Part shown: positions 25,839 through 34,624 of the stretch, one piece after another
Numbering within the stretch: position 1 is the stretch's first letter
How the letters are laid out: the number at the start of each line of letters is the position of its first letter
Source of the DNA: Amnibacterium endophyticum
GTDB taxonomy: Bacteria > Actinomycetota > Actinomycetes > Actinomycetales > Microbacteriaceae
Reading direction: 5' to 3'
DNA: 64,000 bases
Assembly (NCBI RefSeq): GCF_042680685.1
Contig: NZ_JBHUEA010000001.1
Location: forward strand, 186,001-250,000
Translations under genes and position numbers: made by a program
Notes under the pieces: model-generated
Told to the model about the DNA's origin: nothing
What the model saw: the letters and a program-made list of their open reading frames with translations, nothing else
The model's database searches: none

Positions 25839-26033
25839 TCAGAGCAGTTCCTCAACTCGCCGCAGAGGGATTTCTGCAATCGATGTACTCGTTACCCGGC
25901 TGATCGACCTCGTCCCCAGGGCTTCCCCAGAAAGGCGGTGGACCCACGGATCTTCATCTCCCGCAACAATCACTGTCGCCGCCTGGTCGATGTCCGGAAC
26001 CCCGTGTGTCCTAGCACCTTTAGGGCTCATCAT
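25839..26033 (-). CDS. Hypothetical small protein
   Basis: A 64-residue frame (VTVIVAGDEDPW-like core TVIVAGDEDPWVHRLSGEAL, end SIAEIPLRRVEELL). It starts at ATG 26033 and overlaps the end of the upstream frame by 14 bases, which suggests coupling. No homology recognised. Confidence 0.3.
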   Translation of the reverse strand: MMSPKGARTHGVPDIDQAATVIVAGDEDPWVHRLSGEALGTRSISRVTSTSIAEIPLRRVEELL

Positions 26034-26496
26034 CCCAGATTCCAACCACGCATTTTGCGGAGAGGTCGAGCATCACCCGATCTCCACGGCGCGGGCGATA
26101 CGCCCGAGTGTGATCGACTGCTCGGCATTCCCCGGAGATTGGATCTCGGACGACGACCCAGGGCGAATTGAAAGCGACCACCTCCGTCTGCATCAGCAGA
26201 TCGACCACGGGGCAGTCCCCGCTGGCAAACCCCGGGAGGCGCGGACCCGACGCTTCTCCGCCCACTTCGAAAGGGGCCAAGTCGAGCACTGCCAACAGCG
26301 TCTCACCTGGCGATGGATATTGAGCAAGTAATTCGTCAGGCTCGTGAAGTCTCTTGGTGACGATGGGATCGCGGACTGAGCGCCCGATTCTAATGCGGCC
26401 CCATCTTCGGGCCCACGACGCGACCACTCCGCTTCCGGCTCCGCCAGATGCGCTCGGGTGAAGGGGCACTTTCAGCACGAGGCATTGGTACTTCAC
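26020..26496 (-). CDS. Hypothetical protein in the low-GC stretch
   Basis: Up to 158 residues. From about residue 48 the frame reads like a real protein: HEPDELLAQYPSPGETLLAV, LMQTEVVAFNSPWVVVRDPI, RRGDRVMLDLSAKCVVGIWD. It looks like a compact beta-rich domain. The GTG start used has no SD and the first 45 residues are compositionally odd, so the true start may be internal. Possibly one transcript with the small frames on either side. Confidence 0.45.
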   Translation of the reverse strand: MKYQCLVLKVPLHPSASGGAGSGVVASWARRWGRIRIGRSVRDPIVTKRLHEPDELLAQYPSPGETLLAVLDLAPFEVGGEASGPRLPGFASGDCPVVDLLMQTEVVAFNSPWVVVRDPISGECRAVDHTRAYRPRRGDRVMLDLSAKCVVGIWDDEP

Positions 26497-26568
26497 CGGC
26501 GATGATCACACCGGCAGCACCCGCCGCATCTGCGCAGACGCCCCGATCTGGGGGCACGCATCGCAGGA

Positions 26569-26778
26569 TCAAGATGTTGTCGCTTCACAGCCTTCAAACG
26601 AGATGCCAGTGGGCCCACCTGAAGGGCGACGACGTAAATGTGCCGCCCGCGCAGGGGGACGGGGTGTGATCCGTTCGTAGACGGTGGAGCCCCCTCCCCG
26701 GTCGAGAGAGGAGCTGTCGAGTTCACGCACTCGAGACCGGAGGCCTTCGTGGTCGAACTCGACCACACACAGGCACAT
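26569..26778 (-). CDS. Possible small protein
   Basis: A 69-residue frame (MCLCVVEFDHEGLRSRVREL ...) with GGGAGGGG 5 bases before the ATG. No homology recognised; the Pro/Arg-rich C-terminus is not convincing. Confidence 0.28.
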   Translation of the reverse strand: MCLCVVEFDHEGLRSRVRELDSSSLDRGGGSTVYERITPRPPARAAHLRRRPSGGPTGISFEGCEATTS

Positions 26779-26879
26779 CCCGCCCCTCCCGACTGCAGAT
26801 GAAGGGGAAGGTCGAGCGCATCGACCGCACATCGCCGACGGCTGAGCCCAGCGCCGGTAGCCAACGGCGAATCAGGGCG

Positions 26880-26996
26880 CCGAACAGCCCGCCCGGCCTG
26901 GCCCCACCTACAACCACCACCGATCTGACACCGTCATCGGCGACCGCCCGCCTGAGAACAGACTGACTAACCTGACTGGGCGGCACACCGAGTGGC
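26880..26996 (+). pseudogene. IS481-type transposase remnant, extreme C-terminus
   Basis: The frame at 26909 onward reads YNHHRSDTVIGDRPPENRLT then NLTGRHT, matching the usual end of IS481 transposases (YNHHRPHTALGxxPPxxR-NLxGxYT) and the end of the remnant at 33.4 kb. The stop after HT is lost and nothing of the catalytic core remains upstream. Confidence 0.6.
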
Positions 26997-27004
26997 GCCA
27001 CCTA

Positions 27005-27466
27005 GCTCGCCCTGCGCCTCTGCGCGCTTGGAGCACTCAAGCACGGGCGCCCCGGCCGCAGACCGACAGGCAGGCAGGCAGGCAGGCAGGCCCATCGAGC
27101 GTCGTGCGTCCGTCCTCGCTCCGGCTGCAAGCGTGACCCTCGTACTGGGTGTTGCACTCTGGCACTTCCCAAGATCGCGGTTAGCCCCTAGTGTCAAGGC
27201 GATCGAGGCGTCCTGCCGAAAAGGCAGTCCGCTGAGGCGCTCTCCTCTCAACGGTTCTGCCTTCGCACAGTACCTATTGCTACGCGCACTTTCTTCCTAC
27301 TCCCCCGCCCGCGCGGAGTCACCCTTGCGCTGGGCTCATCAGGTAAGGACTCACCCTGTCTCGCGCCCTGCTCTCGTCTAGTCCGTCAATAGTTCGAACG
27401 AAACAGCACCCCCCTACTAATCACCGCATCACATCGAGGCTGCCTGCACGCACGACACTCACCGGG
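27005..27466. other. Gene-free stretch before the GtrA module, with CAGG microsatellite
   Basis: No credible gene in 460 bases. At 27067-27090 the tetranucleotide CAGG is repeated exactly six times. Coding signal is absent on both strands and the composition is closer to that of the island than of the core chromosome. The promoter of the GtrA operon should be here but no convincing hexamers were found. Confidence 0.5.
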
Positions 27467-27898
27467 ATGAGGCGTCTCACTGGGACGCTGTGGCGCGCCA
27501 CACTGCTGCGATTTGCTGCCGTCGGCGCCGTCGCCTCGGCTTTCCAACTTCTGATCTTCACAGTGCTTTCAGCGCTTCGAGTGCCACCCATGATCGCAAA
27601 CGCTTTCGGTTTTCTTCTCTCCACACAACTGAACTTCCTGCTCTCCGCGCGATTCACATGGCGCCATCGCCGCGCTCCGGGCACCTTGCGTCGCCGTTGG
27701 CTGCGTTTCAACAGCGTCGCCTGCATAGGACTCGTACTGAACTCTGCGCTTTTCGCAATCATGCATATTTGTTTGGAGCCTTTTCTTGCCGCCGTCGTCG
27801 CGATTGCGACGAGCACAGGCCTCTCCTATCTTCTGAGTCGCCGAGTCGTGTTTGTTTCCGCATCCTCGTCCGCGCCGATGCTGGAGACAGAGCGGTGA
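27467..27898 (+). CDS. GtrA-family membrane protein (putative lipid-linked sugar flippase)
   Basis: A 143-residue protein with four membrane helices. The first, LLRFAAVGAVASAFQLLIFT, has the F-x-x-VG-x-x-x pattern of GtrA; NAFGFLLSTQLNFLLSARFTW is the conserved middle with the N-F-x-x-x-R-x-x-TW signature. GtrA proteins flip or help supply polyprenyl-phosphate sugars to membrane glycosyltransferases. It overlaps the next gene by 4 bases (GTGA) and heads a three-gene module with two glycosyltransferases. Codon usage is less GC-rich than in most of the window. Confidence 0.87.
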   Translation: MRRLTGTLWRATLLRFAAVGAVASAFQLLIFTVLSALRVPPMIANAFGFLLSTQLNFLLSARFTWRHRRAPGTLRRRWLRFNSVACIGLVLNSALFAIMHICLEPFLAAVVAIATSTGLSYLLSRRVVFVSASSSAPMLETER

Positions 27899-29403
27899 GC
27901 ACGACTCCGTCCAGCGATTCGCAGATCGCACTCCGAATCCAGCACGGAGGAGAACACAACGCGCACCCGCGTCACGCCGCCGTTGTACTTCGCCCGCCGC
28001 AGTACAACGCGAGCACAGTCGCCACCCGTCCGCAGATCGTGGTCATGGTCATGGTCGTCGCACTGCCGCTACTACTGCTGCCGATTCTTGGAGCACGCAT
28101 CGTCGTGACGGCTGTTCTGGCCGCCGTCACTCTGCTGTACCTCGTCGACCTCGCCTTCAACGCCTGGGTCGTAACAGGCATAGCTCGTCGACGTCGACAG
28201 GACATCAGGGTGGAGCAGACCGAACACGACTGGCCCCTCTACACGGTGCTTTGTCCGATCTACAGGGAAGCGGCCGTGCTGCCGCAGTTCGTCCGGGCAA
28301 TGACGGATCTCGACTATCCGACCGACCGTCTCCAAATCATCCTGCTCCTCGAGGAGGACGATTTAGAGACAATCGGCGCAGCGCGGCGTCTACGCCTGCC
28401 GCAGCACTTCGAGACGCTGGTAGTGCCTGACAGCCTGCCGAAGACGAAACCGAAGGCCTGCAACGAGGGACTGCGGAGAGCGCGCGGCGAGTTCACCGTC
28501 ATCTTCGACACGGAGGACATTCCGGAGCCGGATCAGCTCAAGAAGGCGGTCCGTCGATTCCGCGCCAGTCGCGGGGACGTGGCCTGTCTCCAAGCTCCCC
28601 TGAACTTCTACAACCCTCGACAGAACACGTTGACTCGCCTCTTCACCGCGGAATACACCCTGTGGTTCGACCTCCTACTAGAAGGCCTTCAAGACTTGCG
28701 CGGACCACTTCCGCTCGGCGGCACTTCAAATCACTTCCGTACGAACGTGCTCATCGGGCTCGGTGGTTGGGATCCCTACAACGTGACCGAGGACTGCGAT
28801 CTCGGCATTCGGCTCTACAAGCAGGGCTTCCGTACCGGGATGCTGCGGTCGACCACCTACGAGGAGGCGAATCCCAATCTTCGTAACTGGATCCGGCAAC
28901 GGAGCCGCTGGATCAAGGGCTACATGCAGACGTTCCTCGTGCACAGCCGGGGCGGTTGGCGACGCAGTGACCCGCACATCCTCACCTTCAGCCTCGTGGT
29001 CGGCGGCAAGGTGCTCGTGAATTTCATCAACCCGATCATGTGGGCCGTCACGTTGCTGTACTTCGTAGCACGATCGGTCGTTGGCCCAGTCATCGAGTCT
29101 GTCTACCCTCCGCCCCTCTTCTACACGGCCCTGATCACGCTGCTGCTCGGCAACGGGTTGTTCGTGTACACGTTCCTCCTCGGTTCAGCACAGCGCGGGA
29201 ACTGGGACCTCGTGAAGTACGGATTACTCGCGCCGGTCTACTGGCTGGCGATGAGCATCGCAGCGGTCAAGGCAGCCTGGCAGCTGATTACGAGGCCGTT
29301 CTACTGGGAGAAGACCCACCACGGTCTCCACTTGTCCACCTCGACTGCCGAGCCCGTCGCGCAAGTGGTCCGGCAGGCACTGATCGAGGACCAGGCGCCG
29401 TGA
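27895..29403 (+). CDS. CesA-like processive glycosyltransferase, family 2
   Basis: The 502-residue protein has two N-terminal membrane helices (residues 48-95), a GT2 catalytic domain and about four C-terminal helices. Catalytic signatures of beta-glycan synthases are present: YTVLCPIYREAAVLPQFV, the acidic FDTEDIPEPDQL, VTEDCDLGIRL (TED) and RQRSRWIKGYMQ (QxxRW). The GTG start overlaps the GtrA stop. Enzymes of this type make cellulose, chitin, mannan-like or hyaluronan-like chains; the sugar cannot be assigned from these motifs. The following gene carries a GH5 domain, so a beta-1,4-linked glucan or mannan product is a reasonable guess. Confidence 0.9.
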   Translation: MSTTPSSDSQIALRIQHGGEHNAHPRHAAVVLRPPQYNASTVATRPQIVVMVMVVALPLLLLPILGARIVVTAVLAAVTLLYLVDLAFNAWVVTGIARRRRQDIRVEQTEHDWPLYTVLCPIYREAAVLPQFVRAMTDLDYPTDRLQIILLLEEDDLETIGAARRLRLPQHFETLVVPDSLPKTKPKACNEGLRRARGEFTVIFDTEDIPEPDQLKKAVRRFRASRGDVACLQAPLNFYNPRQNTLTRLFTAEYTLWFDLLLEGLQDLRGPLPLGGTSNHFRTNVLIGLGGWDPYNVTEDCDLGIRLYKQGFRTGMLRSTTYEEANPNLRNWIRQRSRWIKGYMQTFLVHSRGGWRRSDPHILTFSLVVGGKVLVNFINPIMWAVTLLYFVARSVVGPVIESVYPPPLFYTALITLLLGNGLFVYTFLLGSAQRGNWDLVKYGLLAPVYWLAMSIAAVKAAWQLITRPFYWEKTHHGLHLSTSTAEPVAQVVRQALIEDQAP

Positions 29404-29439
29404 CGATGTTCGACCGCAAATGTAAGACGAGGGGCAACC

Positions 29440-32400
29440 ATGACTCTCACGAGTGAGCCGGACGTCACCGAGACCTCAGCGCTCTTTCGATACGAGCCGC
29501 CCACTCGACTCAGTTCCCTCTCGGTCGTGATGCCGGCGCACAACGAGGAAGAGAACATAGAAACCGCCATCCTCGATGCGCTGGAGGCTGCCGCCCTCGT
29601 CACGGACGACGTCGAAGTGGTCGTCGTTGACGATGGCAGCACAGACCGAACGGGCGCCGCGGTCCAAGCGATCGTCGAGATCGCCGGTGAGGGTCGTGTT
29701 CGCCTGCTCGTGAACGAGCGCAATCTCGGCTATGGACCGACCGTCAGGCGGGCCTGGTCGGCTGCAATGAAGGACTGGATCCTCTTCACCGACAGCGACC
29801 GCCAATTCGACATCATGCACGACCTGCCGCGACTGGTCGCCCTCGCGGACGGTGCGGACATCGTCACGGGGTGGCGACAGCACCGACAGGATGTGCTGCT
29901 GCGACGCACCAATGCGCACATCTTCAACGCCGCCGGCCGGCTCTTCTTCGGCACGCGCACGCGTGATGTGGATTGCGCATTCAAGCTGATGCGGAGAACG
30001 TCGCTGCAGCAGCTCGAATTGACTGCGAACTCCGCGATGGTCAATACTGAGATGTATCACCAGGCGCGTCGAGCCGGTCTTGTGGTGCAGGAAACCGCGG
30101 TCAGACACCTGCCTCGCCTGCACGGTGAATCGAGCGGCGGTGATCCGAGGGTCATCGCCCGGGCGATTCGCGAGTTCTTCGCGATGTATTGCCGCTTCCA
30201 CAGTGGTTTCGATCACCAGGTCCGGCTGCTGAGCAGGATCGTAGCGATGCTGGCGCTGGTGCTCGGCCTCGGCGCGACCCTCTGGGATGACCTCAGCGGA
30301 CACGTGCTGTCCTATGGGGACGCAGAGGCCCATCTCAATATCGCCAAGAGAGTCACTGACGGTCTCACCGCAGGCCTTGCTCAACTCGGGTCCGTCTGGC
30401 TGCCACTCCCCCACCTGCTGATGGCCCCATTTGCAGCGAACGACTGGCTGTGGCGCTCGGGGCTCCCCGGTGCCATCGTCAACATCCCCTGCCTGGTCCT
30501 CCTGTCTGTGGCGATCTACCGACTCGCCTCCCTCCTGACACGTGACGCACTCGCGGCACTCGTGGCGCCAGCCGCGGTGCTGTTCAATCCGAACACGCTT
30601 TATCTCGTTGGCACTCCGATGACGGAGATCCTGATGCTGTCGACAGCGACGATCTCCGTCTACTTTCTCGCTCACTACCTCCTGCGGGGCGACACGCGAT
30701 CGCTGGTGCTGTGCGCCGGGTCCTCGCTCCTCGCCTCGCTGTCGCGCTACGACGGCTGGGCACTCGTGGTCATCGAATGGGCGATCGTGGGCATCGCGGT
30801 GGCGGCACGGACGCGCTCGAGGCACGCAGTGGATGGCACACTCGTCCTATTCACCACGTTGGCTGGCGCCGGCGTCGCTGGATGGCTGCTGTGGAACCAA
30901 CTGATCTTCGGCAATCCTCTGTATTTCGCCGATTCCGTCTATGGTTCGTCGGAGCAGCAAAAGTTCTTTCTCGCCCGTGGGTACCTCCCCACGTATCACT
31001 CCTTGCCGTTGTCAATTCTCTACTGGCTGGAGGACGTCCGTCTCATCGTGGGCACGGCACCCCTTATCGCAGCGGCCGTCGGCTTGGCGGCGACCAGCTG
31101 GTGGGCAGTCCGGCGTCGATCTTTCGCGCCCCTCGCCATCGTCGTCGCGGCAGGTTCCGCGTTCGCCTTCTACGTGGTTTCGCTGTACACGGGCCAGGCC
31201 AGCCTCATCCTCCCTACATTGGCCCGACCAGGCGCGCTGTACACGATGTCGAACATCCGTTATGGGCTGCAGGCCCTTCTGGTCATCGGTGTCCTATTGG
31301 CCGCGCTGGCCTCGCTGCGGCCTCGTCTCATCGCACCAGTCCTCATCGTTGGACTGGCAGCGTCCTCCTTCTGGGCGATGACCACACGGAACGTGTGGTC
31401 ATACAACGACGGCACGAACGGCCTCTCTTCACAGAAGGTCAGTAAGGGCCCGGACAGCCCGAAAGTAGAAGCTTGGATGCGCGCCCACTACACCGGCGGA
31501 CTTGTACTCATGGACGACTACCGCCGACCGATCGGTCCGGTCGAGTCTGGTGTGCCCATGCACAACTTCATCGGTGTCGGGAACAAGCCCTACTGGAAGG
31601 AGAGCCTCGACAACCCCGGCCGTTTCGCAACGTGGCTTGTGCTGCAAGAGGCTTCAACAGATGCGGTCTGGTCCGCACTCACGCCCCAGTCCCGCGCTAT
31701 CCTCGACGACCACTTCATCGAGGTCTACACCTCCGGTCAGATCCACGTCTTCGAGAGGCGTCCGTCTACCTCTGGTCTCGTGGTGAAGCGGGGCCAGCAC
31801 CTCAGCATCGACGGTACTCGATGGAACAGCGTGGGCGTGAATAGTTACGACCTCCTTGCTCAGCCAGACGCGATTGCTGTCAAGCGGGTCGATTCGATCG
31901 CTGCCTCAGGCTTCAACACACTGCGGACGTGGTGCTTCGACAAGGACGGCGGGCTGTCGGACGCCGCACTCGAACGCCTCGATCTCGTGTCAGACGAGGC
32001 ACGGAGCCGCGGTCTGAAGATCGTTTGCGTTCTCGCCAACAGCAATGCGGACTATGGCGGCACGGAGCACTTCGGCGGCGATTTCTATACATCCACATCT
32101 GCAGCTGTCAAGTACCGCGCCCAGGTGAGGCGCCTTTTGGACCACCGAGGCGCGGACGGCGTACCTTTCCGCGATCGTTCCGCCTTCCTCGCTTGGGACC
32201 TCATCAACGAACCGCGTGCCTCAGCCACCACCTCGATGGCAGAGATCAAGCGATGGGTCACAGATCAGGCCGCCTTCGTCGGCGCTCTGGACCAGCGGCA
32301 TCTCGTCACCGTGGGCAGCGAAGGGTTCTCTACGAACTACCCGGCTGATCCTCGGCTGGCAGGGCAGTCGACGGAGAACTTCGCCACCCTCTGCAGCGTC

Positions 32401-32748
32401 CCCAGCGTCACTCTCTGCTCCGCTCACCTGTACCCGAAATACCTCGCCGCGAACGCCGGAAGCGCGGAGTTGGGCCAAGTTGTGCAGCAGTGGCGCGCTA
32501 CTGCAGATAAGTACAATCGCCCCGTGATCGTCGGCGAGGTGGGTTACTCGCTGAGCGACCCCGGCGCTTCCGAAGCAGGTCGGAGGACGTTCATCGATAA
32601 TGCTCGGCGGGCACTCGCAAACAGCGACCTCGACGGCGGATACCTGTGGGATGTGAGCGCCACTGCAGACAATGCGTTTGGGCTCTCTTTCGGGGATCCG
32701 GAAAGTGAACGGGTGCTGGGCAGTTGGAGCAACTTGCCGAAGCGATGA
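29440..32748 (+). CDS. Fusion: GT2 + membrane GT-C-like region + GH5 hydrolase
   Basis: A single uninterrupted frame of 1102 residues, SD GAGGGG. Residues 25-250 are a DPM-synthase-like GT2: LSVVMPAHNEEENIETAI, VVVVDDGSTDRTG, LFTDSDRQFDI. Residues 265-650 are a polytopic region like ArnT/PMT-type GT-C enzymes, which use polyprenyl-phosphate sugars. Residues 775-1095 are a GH5 TIM barrel of the mannanase/cellulase kind: SIDGTRWNSVGVNSYDLL, acid/base E924 in LINEP and nucleophile E1033 in VIVGEVGYS. It follows the CesA-like gene by 36 bases. A plausible model is that the GT2 makes a lipid-phosphate sugar, GtrA flips it, GT-C transfers it and GH5 trims or transglycosylates the polymer outside. 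I know of no described protein with this three-part order. Confidence 0.85.
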   Translation: MTLTSEPDVTETSALFRYEPPTRLSSLSVVMPAHNEEENIETAILDALEAAALVTDDVEVVVVDDGSTDRTGAAVQAIVEIAGEGRVRLLVNERNLGYGPTVRRAWSAAMKDWILFTDSDRQFDIMHDLPRLVALADGADIVTGWRQHRQDVLLRRTNAHIFNAAGRLFFGTRTRDVDCAFKLMRRTSLQQLELTANSAMVNTEMYHQARRAGLVVQETAVRHLPRLHGESSGGDPRVIARAIREFFAMYCRFHSGFDHQVRLLSRIVAMLALVLGLGATLWDDLSGHVLSYGDAEAHLNIAKRVTDGLTAGLAQLGSVWLPLPHLLMAPFAANDWLWRSGLPGAIVNIPCLVLLSVAIYRLASLLTRDALAALVAPAAVLFNPNTLYLVGTPMTEILMLSTATISVYFLAHYLLRGDTRSLVLCAGSSLLASLSRYDGWALVVIEWAIVGIAVAARTRSRHAVDGTLVLFTTLAGAGVAGWLLWNQLIFGNPLYFADSVYGSSEQQKFFLARGYLPTYHSLPLSILYWLEDVRLIVGTAPLIAAAVGLAATSWWAVRRRSFAPLAIVVAAGSAFAFYVVSLYTGQASLILPTLARPGALYTMSNIRYGLQALLVIGVLLAALASLRPRLIAPVLIVGLAASSFWAMTTRNVWSYNDGTNGLSSQKVSKGPDSPKVEAWMRAHYTGGLVLMDDYRRPIGPVESGVPMHNFIGVGNKPYWKESLDNPGRFATWLVLQEASTDAVWSALTPQSRAILDDHFIEVYTSGQIHVFERRPSTSGLVVKRGQHLSIDGTRWNSVGVNSYDLLAQPDAIAVKRVDSIAASGFNTLRTWCFDKDGGLSDAALERLDLVSDEARSRGLKIVCVLANSNADYGGTEHFGGDFYTSTSAAVKYRAQVRRLLDHRGADGVPFRDRSAFLAWDLINEPRASATTSMAEIKRWVTDQAAFVGALDQRHLVTVGSEGFSTNYPADPRLAGQSTENFATLCSVPSVTLCSAHLYPKYLAANAGSAELGQVVQQWRATADKYNRPVIVGEVGYSLSDPGASEAGRRTFIDNARRALANSDLDGGYLWDVSATADNAFGLSFGDPESERVLGSWSNLPKR

Positions 32749-32879
32749 CGAGAGCACAGGGCGACGCTGTCGTCTCCCGCACTTGCTCAGGCGACGATGT
32801 GGACGATGCCCAGCGCCGCCTTCGAGTTAGGAATCGCGCTAGCTGTTCTTCTCATGGATGTTGGTCGAGGGGCGAACGG

Positions 32880-33452
32880 TCAAAGCTCGGCAACGATCCC
32901 CTACGGCGGCGGCTGGTGCCATGTCGGCCGCCGCAGGGCGAGAAGTACCGCCCCGCGACCGCGGCGAAGAGCGGGCTCTGTGACCGGCACGGCGCTAGAG
33001 CGACCGGGACCGCCTTCGACCACACCGTCATCGACGACCGCGTCCGCGTCGCGTACGCCAAAGTCCACGCCGACGACACCGCTATGACTGCAGTCGGTGT
33101 GCTCCGCCGAGCGTCATTCAGGTTCGCTGCCCGCGGCGTCTCCGTCGAACGCGGCCTCTCCGACAACAGCTCTGCATACCGATCTCGCGCCTGGAGCGCC
33201 GCCTGCCAAGAGCTCGCTATCCGTCCGAAGTCCACAAGACCGCGGCGACCGCGGGCGAACGGGAGAGTCGAAGGCTTGTACCGCATCCTCGCCGATGGCT
33301 GGGTCCACGGCCGCTTCCACGCCTTCGAATCGGCCCGCAGAGCAGCCCCTCCCGCCGGGCTCGACACCCACGACTACCACCGATCATTCACCGCCATCGG
33401 CGCCCACCCGACCATCAGCAGACTGAGCAGACTGCCTGGACAGCACACCTAG
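32880..33452 (+). pseudogene. IS481-family transposase remnant
   Basis: The degraded DDE core is recognisable: TVIDDRVRVAYAKVHADD (first Asp), ERGLSDNSSAYRSRAW (second Asp), RPRANGRVEGLYRILADGWV (Glu), and the end SRLSRLPGQHT. The preceding GTIPYGGGW motif is split between two frames (frameshift near 32900-32950), and the N-terminal HTH half is missing. It ends overlapping the stop of the convergent Fn3 gene. Same orientation as the 26.9 kb remnant, so the pair brackets the GtrA/GT2/GH5 module. Confidence 0.8.
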
Positions 33453-34378
33453 GAGGTGGGCACGACCGCCTTCGTGCTGGAACTCGTCCCGCCGTCCGCA
33501 TCCTTCGCGACGACCGTGACGCCGTAGGCCCCGCCGTCGACCGCGACCGGCAGCACGACCCGGCGCACGTCAGCGGCGGTGTAGGCGGAGCCGACGCGCT
33601 CGCCGTCCTTCGTCACGGTCACGCGGTACTGGGCGATCACGGCTTCCTGCGGCGTCGCGGCGCTCCACCGCACGGCGAGGCCCTCTGCGGTCGCCGCGGC
33701 CTTCATGCGCGACACGGCCGTCGGTCCGGCCTGGTCGCCGACCGTCACGGATCCGCTCTCCTCGCTGAGCGCACCGGCGTTCGTGCCGTCCACGTCCTGG
33801 TAGGCGACGCGGTAGGCGTGCCCGGCGGCGACCTTCTTCGTCACGACCGCCTTGCCGGCCGACACCGAGAGGGTCTTCCACGCCTCGCCGTCACGGAACA
33901 GGTGCAGCACCCTCGCGGTGACGCCGTCGGGCGCGCCGCGCAGGCTCACCGTCAGCACCCGCCCCTCGGCCCGCACCGCCGGGGGCGTCTCCGGCTTCGC
34001 GGGGCCGGCGGGCAGCGACACGCGCACGGTCGTCCCCGGAAAGTGCTCCCCCGCCCCGTACTCCGAGGTGACGGACACCGACAGCTCCGTCAGCCCCTGC
34101 AGGTCGGCGAGGTCGATCTTCGCCCGCGTCGTGTCGGGGTCGACCTTGCGCTCCAGCACCTGCTTCCCCGACGCCGGGTCCGAGACGAGCAGGTCGTAGT
34201 CCCGCAGCCCATTCGAGCCGGCGGGCGCCCACGAAACGACGAGTCCGCCATCCACCGAGGCGACGTCGACAGCGCCGGGTGCACCGCCGTCGTCCGCGGA
34301 GGCCGAGTGCGTCGCGAGCGACACCATCAGCAGACCAGCACCGATCACGGCGAGAGGGGCGAGGGGACGCAGCTGCAT
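33449..34378 (-). CDS. Secreted fibronectin-type-III-like protein
   Basis: The 309-residue protein has SD AGGAG and a signal peptide ending THSASA-DD near residue 30. The mature part is three beta-sandwich Fn3-like repeats of about 90 residues, with the hallmarks GLVVSWAPAGSNGLRDYDLL, GLAVRWSAATPQEAVIAQYR and AYRVAYQDVDG. No catalytic motif or wall anchor. A frameshifted copy of its first third stands at 24628-25010. Divergent from the papain-like protease; probably a matrix or substrate-binding protein. Confidence 0.82.
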   Translation of the reverse strand: MQLRPLAPLAVIGAGLLMVSLATHSASADDGGAPGAVDVASVDGGLVVSWAPAGSNGLRDYDLLVSDPASGKQVLERKVDPDTTRAKIDLADLQGLTELSVSVTSEYGAGEHFPGTTVRVSLPAGPAKPETPPAVRAEGRVLTVSLRGAPDGVTARVLHLFRDGEAWKTLSVSAGKAVVTKKVAAGHAYRVAYQDVDGTNAGALSEESGSVTVGDQAGPTAVSRMKAAATAEGLAVRWSAATPQEAVIAQYRVTVTKDGERVGSAYTAADVRRVVLPVAVDGGAYGVTVVAKDADGGTSSSTKAVVPTS

Positions 34379-34446
34379 CGGAGGCTCCTGGAGGGGGAAG
34401 TCCGTGCAGTGCACCAAACGGCCGGTCCGCATCACGGGAGGCCGGG

Positions 34447-34462
34447 CCCCCCAGTCCAGGGG
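34447..34462. promoter_or_regulatory. CCCC-N6-GGGG site before the Fn3 gene
   Basis: CCCCCCAGTCCAGGGG, inside an outer GGCCCC/GGGGCC palindrome, 69-84 bases before the Fn3 start. Confidence 0.4.
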
Positions 34463-34536
34463 CCGCTCGAGAGCCCGAAGCCCTCGCAGCCGCAGCTCCA
34501 AGTGGGGCGCCTTCGAGCCGACCGTTCCGCCGAGCT

Positions 34537-34550
34537 CCCCGGAACTGGGG
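34537..34550. promoter_or_regulatory. CCCC-N6-GGGG site in the Fn3/protease divergent promoter
   Basis: CCCCGGAACTGGGG (CCCCAGTTCCGGGG on the other strand), 75 bases before the protease start and 159 before the Fn3 start. Confidence 0.4.
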
Positions 34551-34624
34551 CGAGAGCGCGAGCCCGAACCATTGTTCACTTCCGCGAGGCGGCCTTCGTC
34601 GCCTCGAAGAGACGTCAGGTGAGC

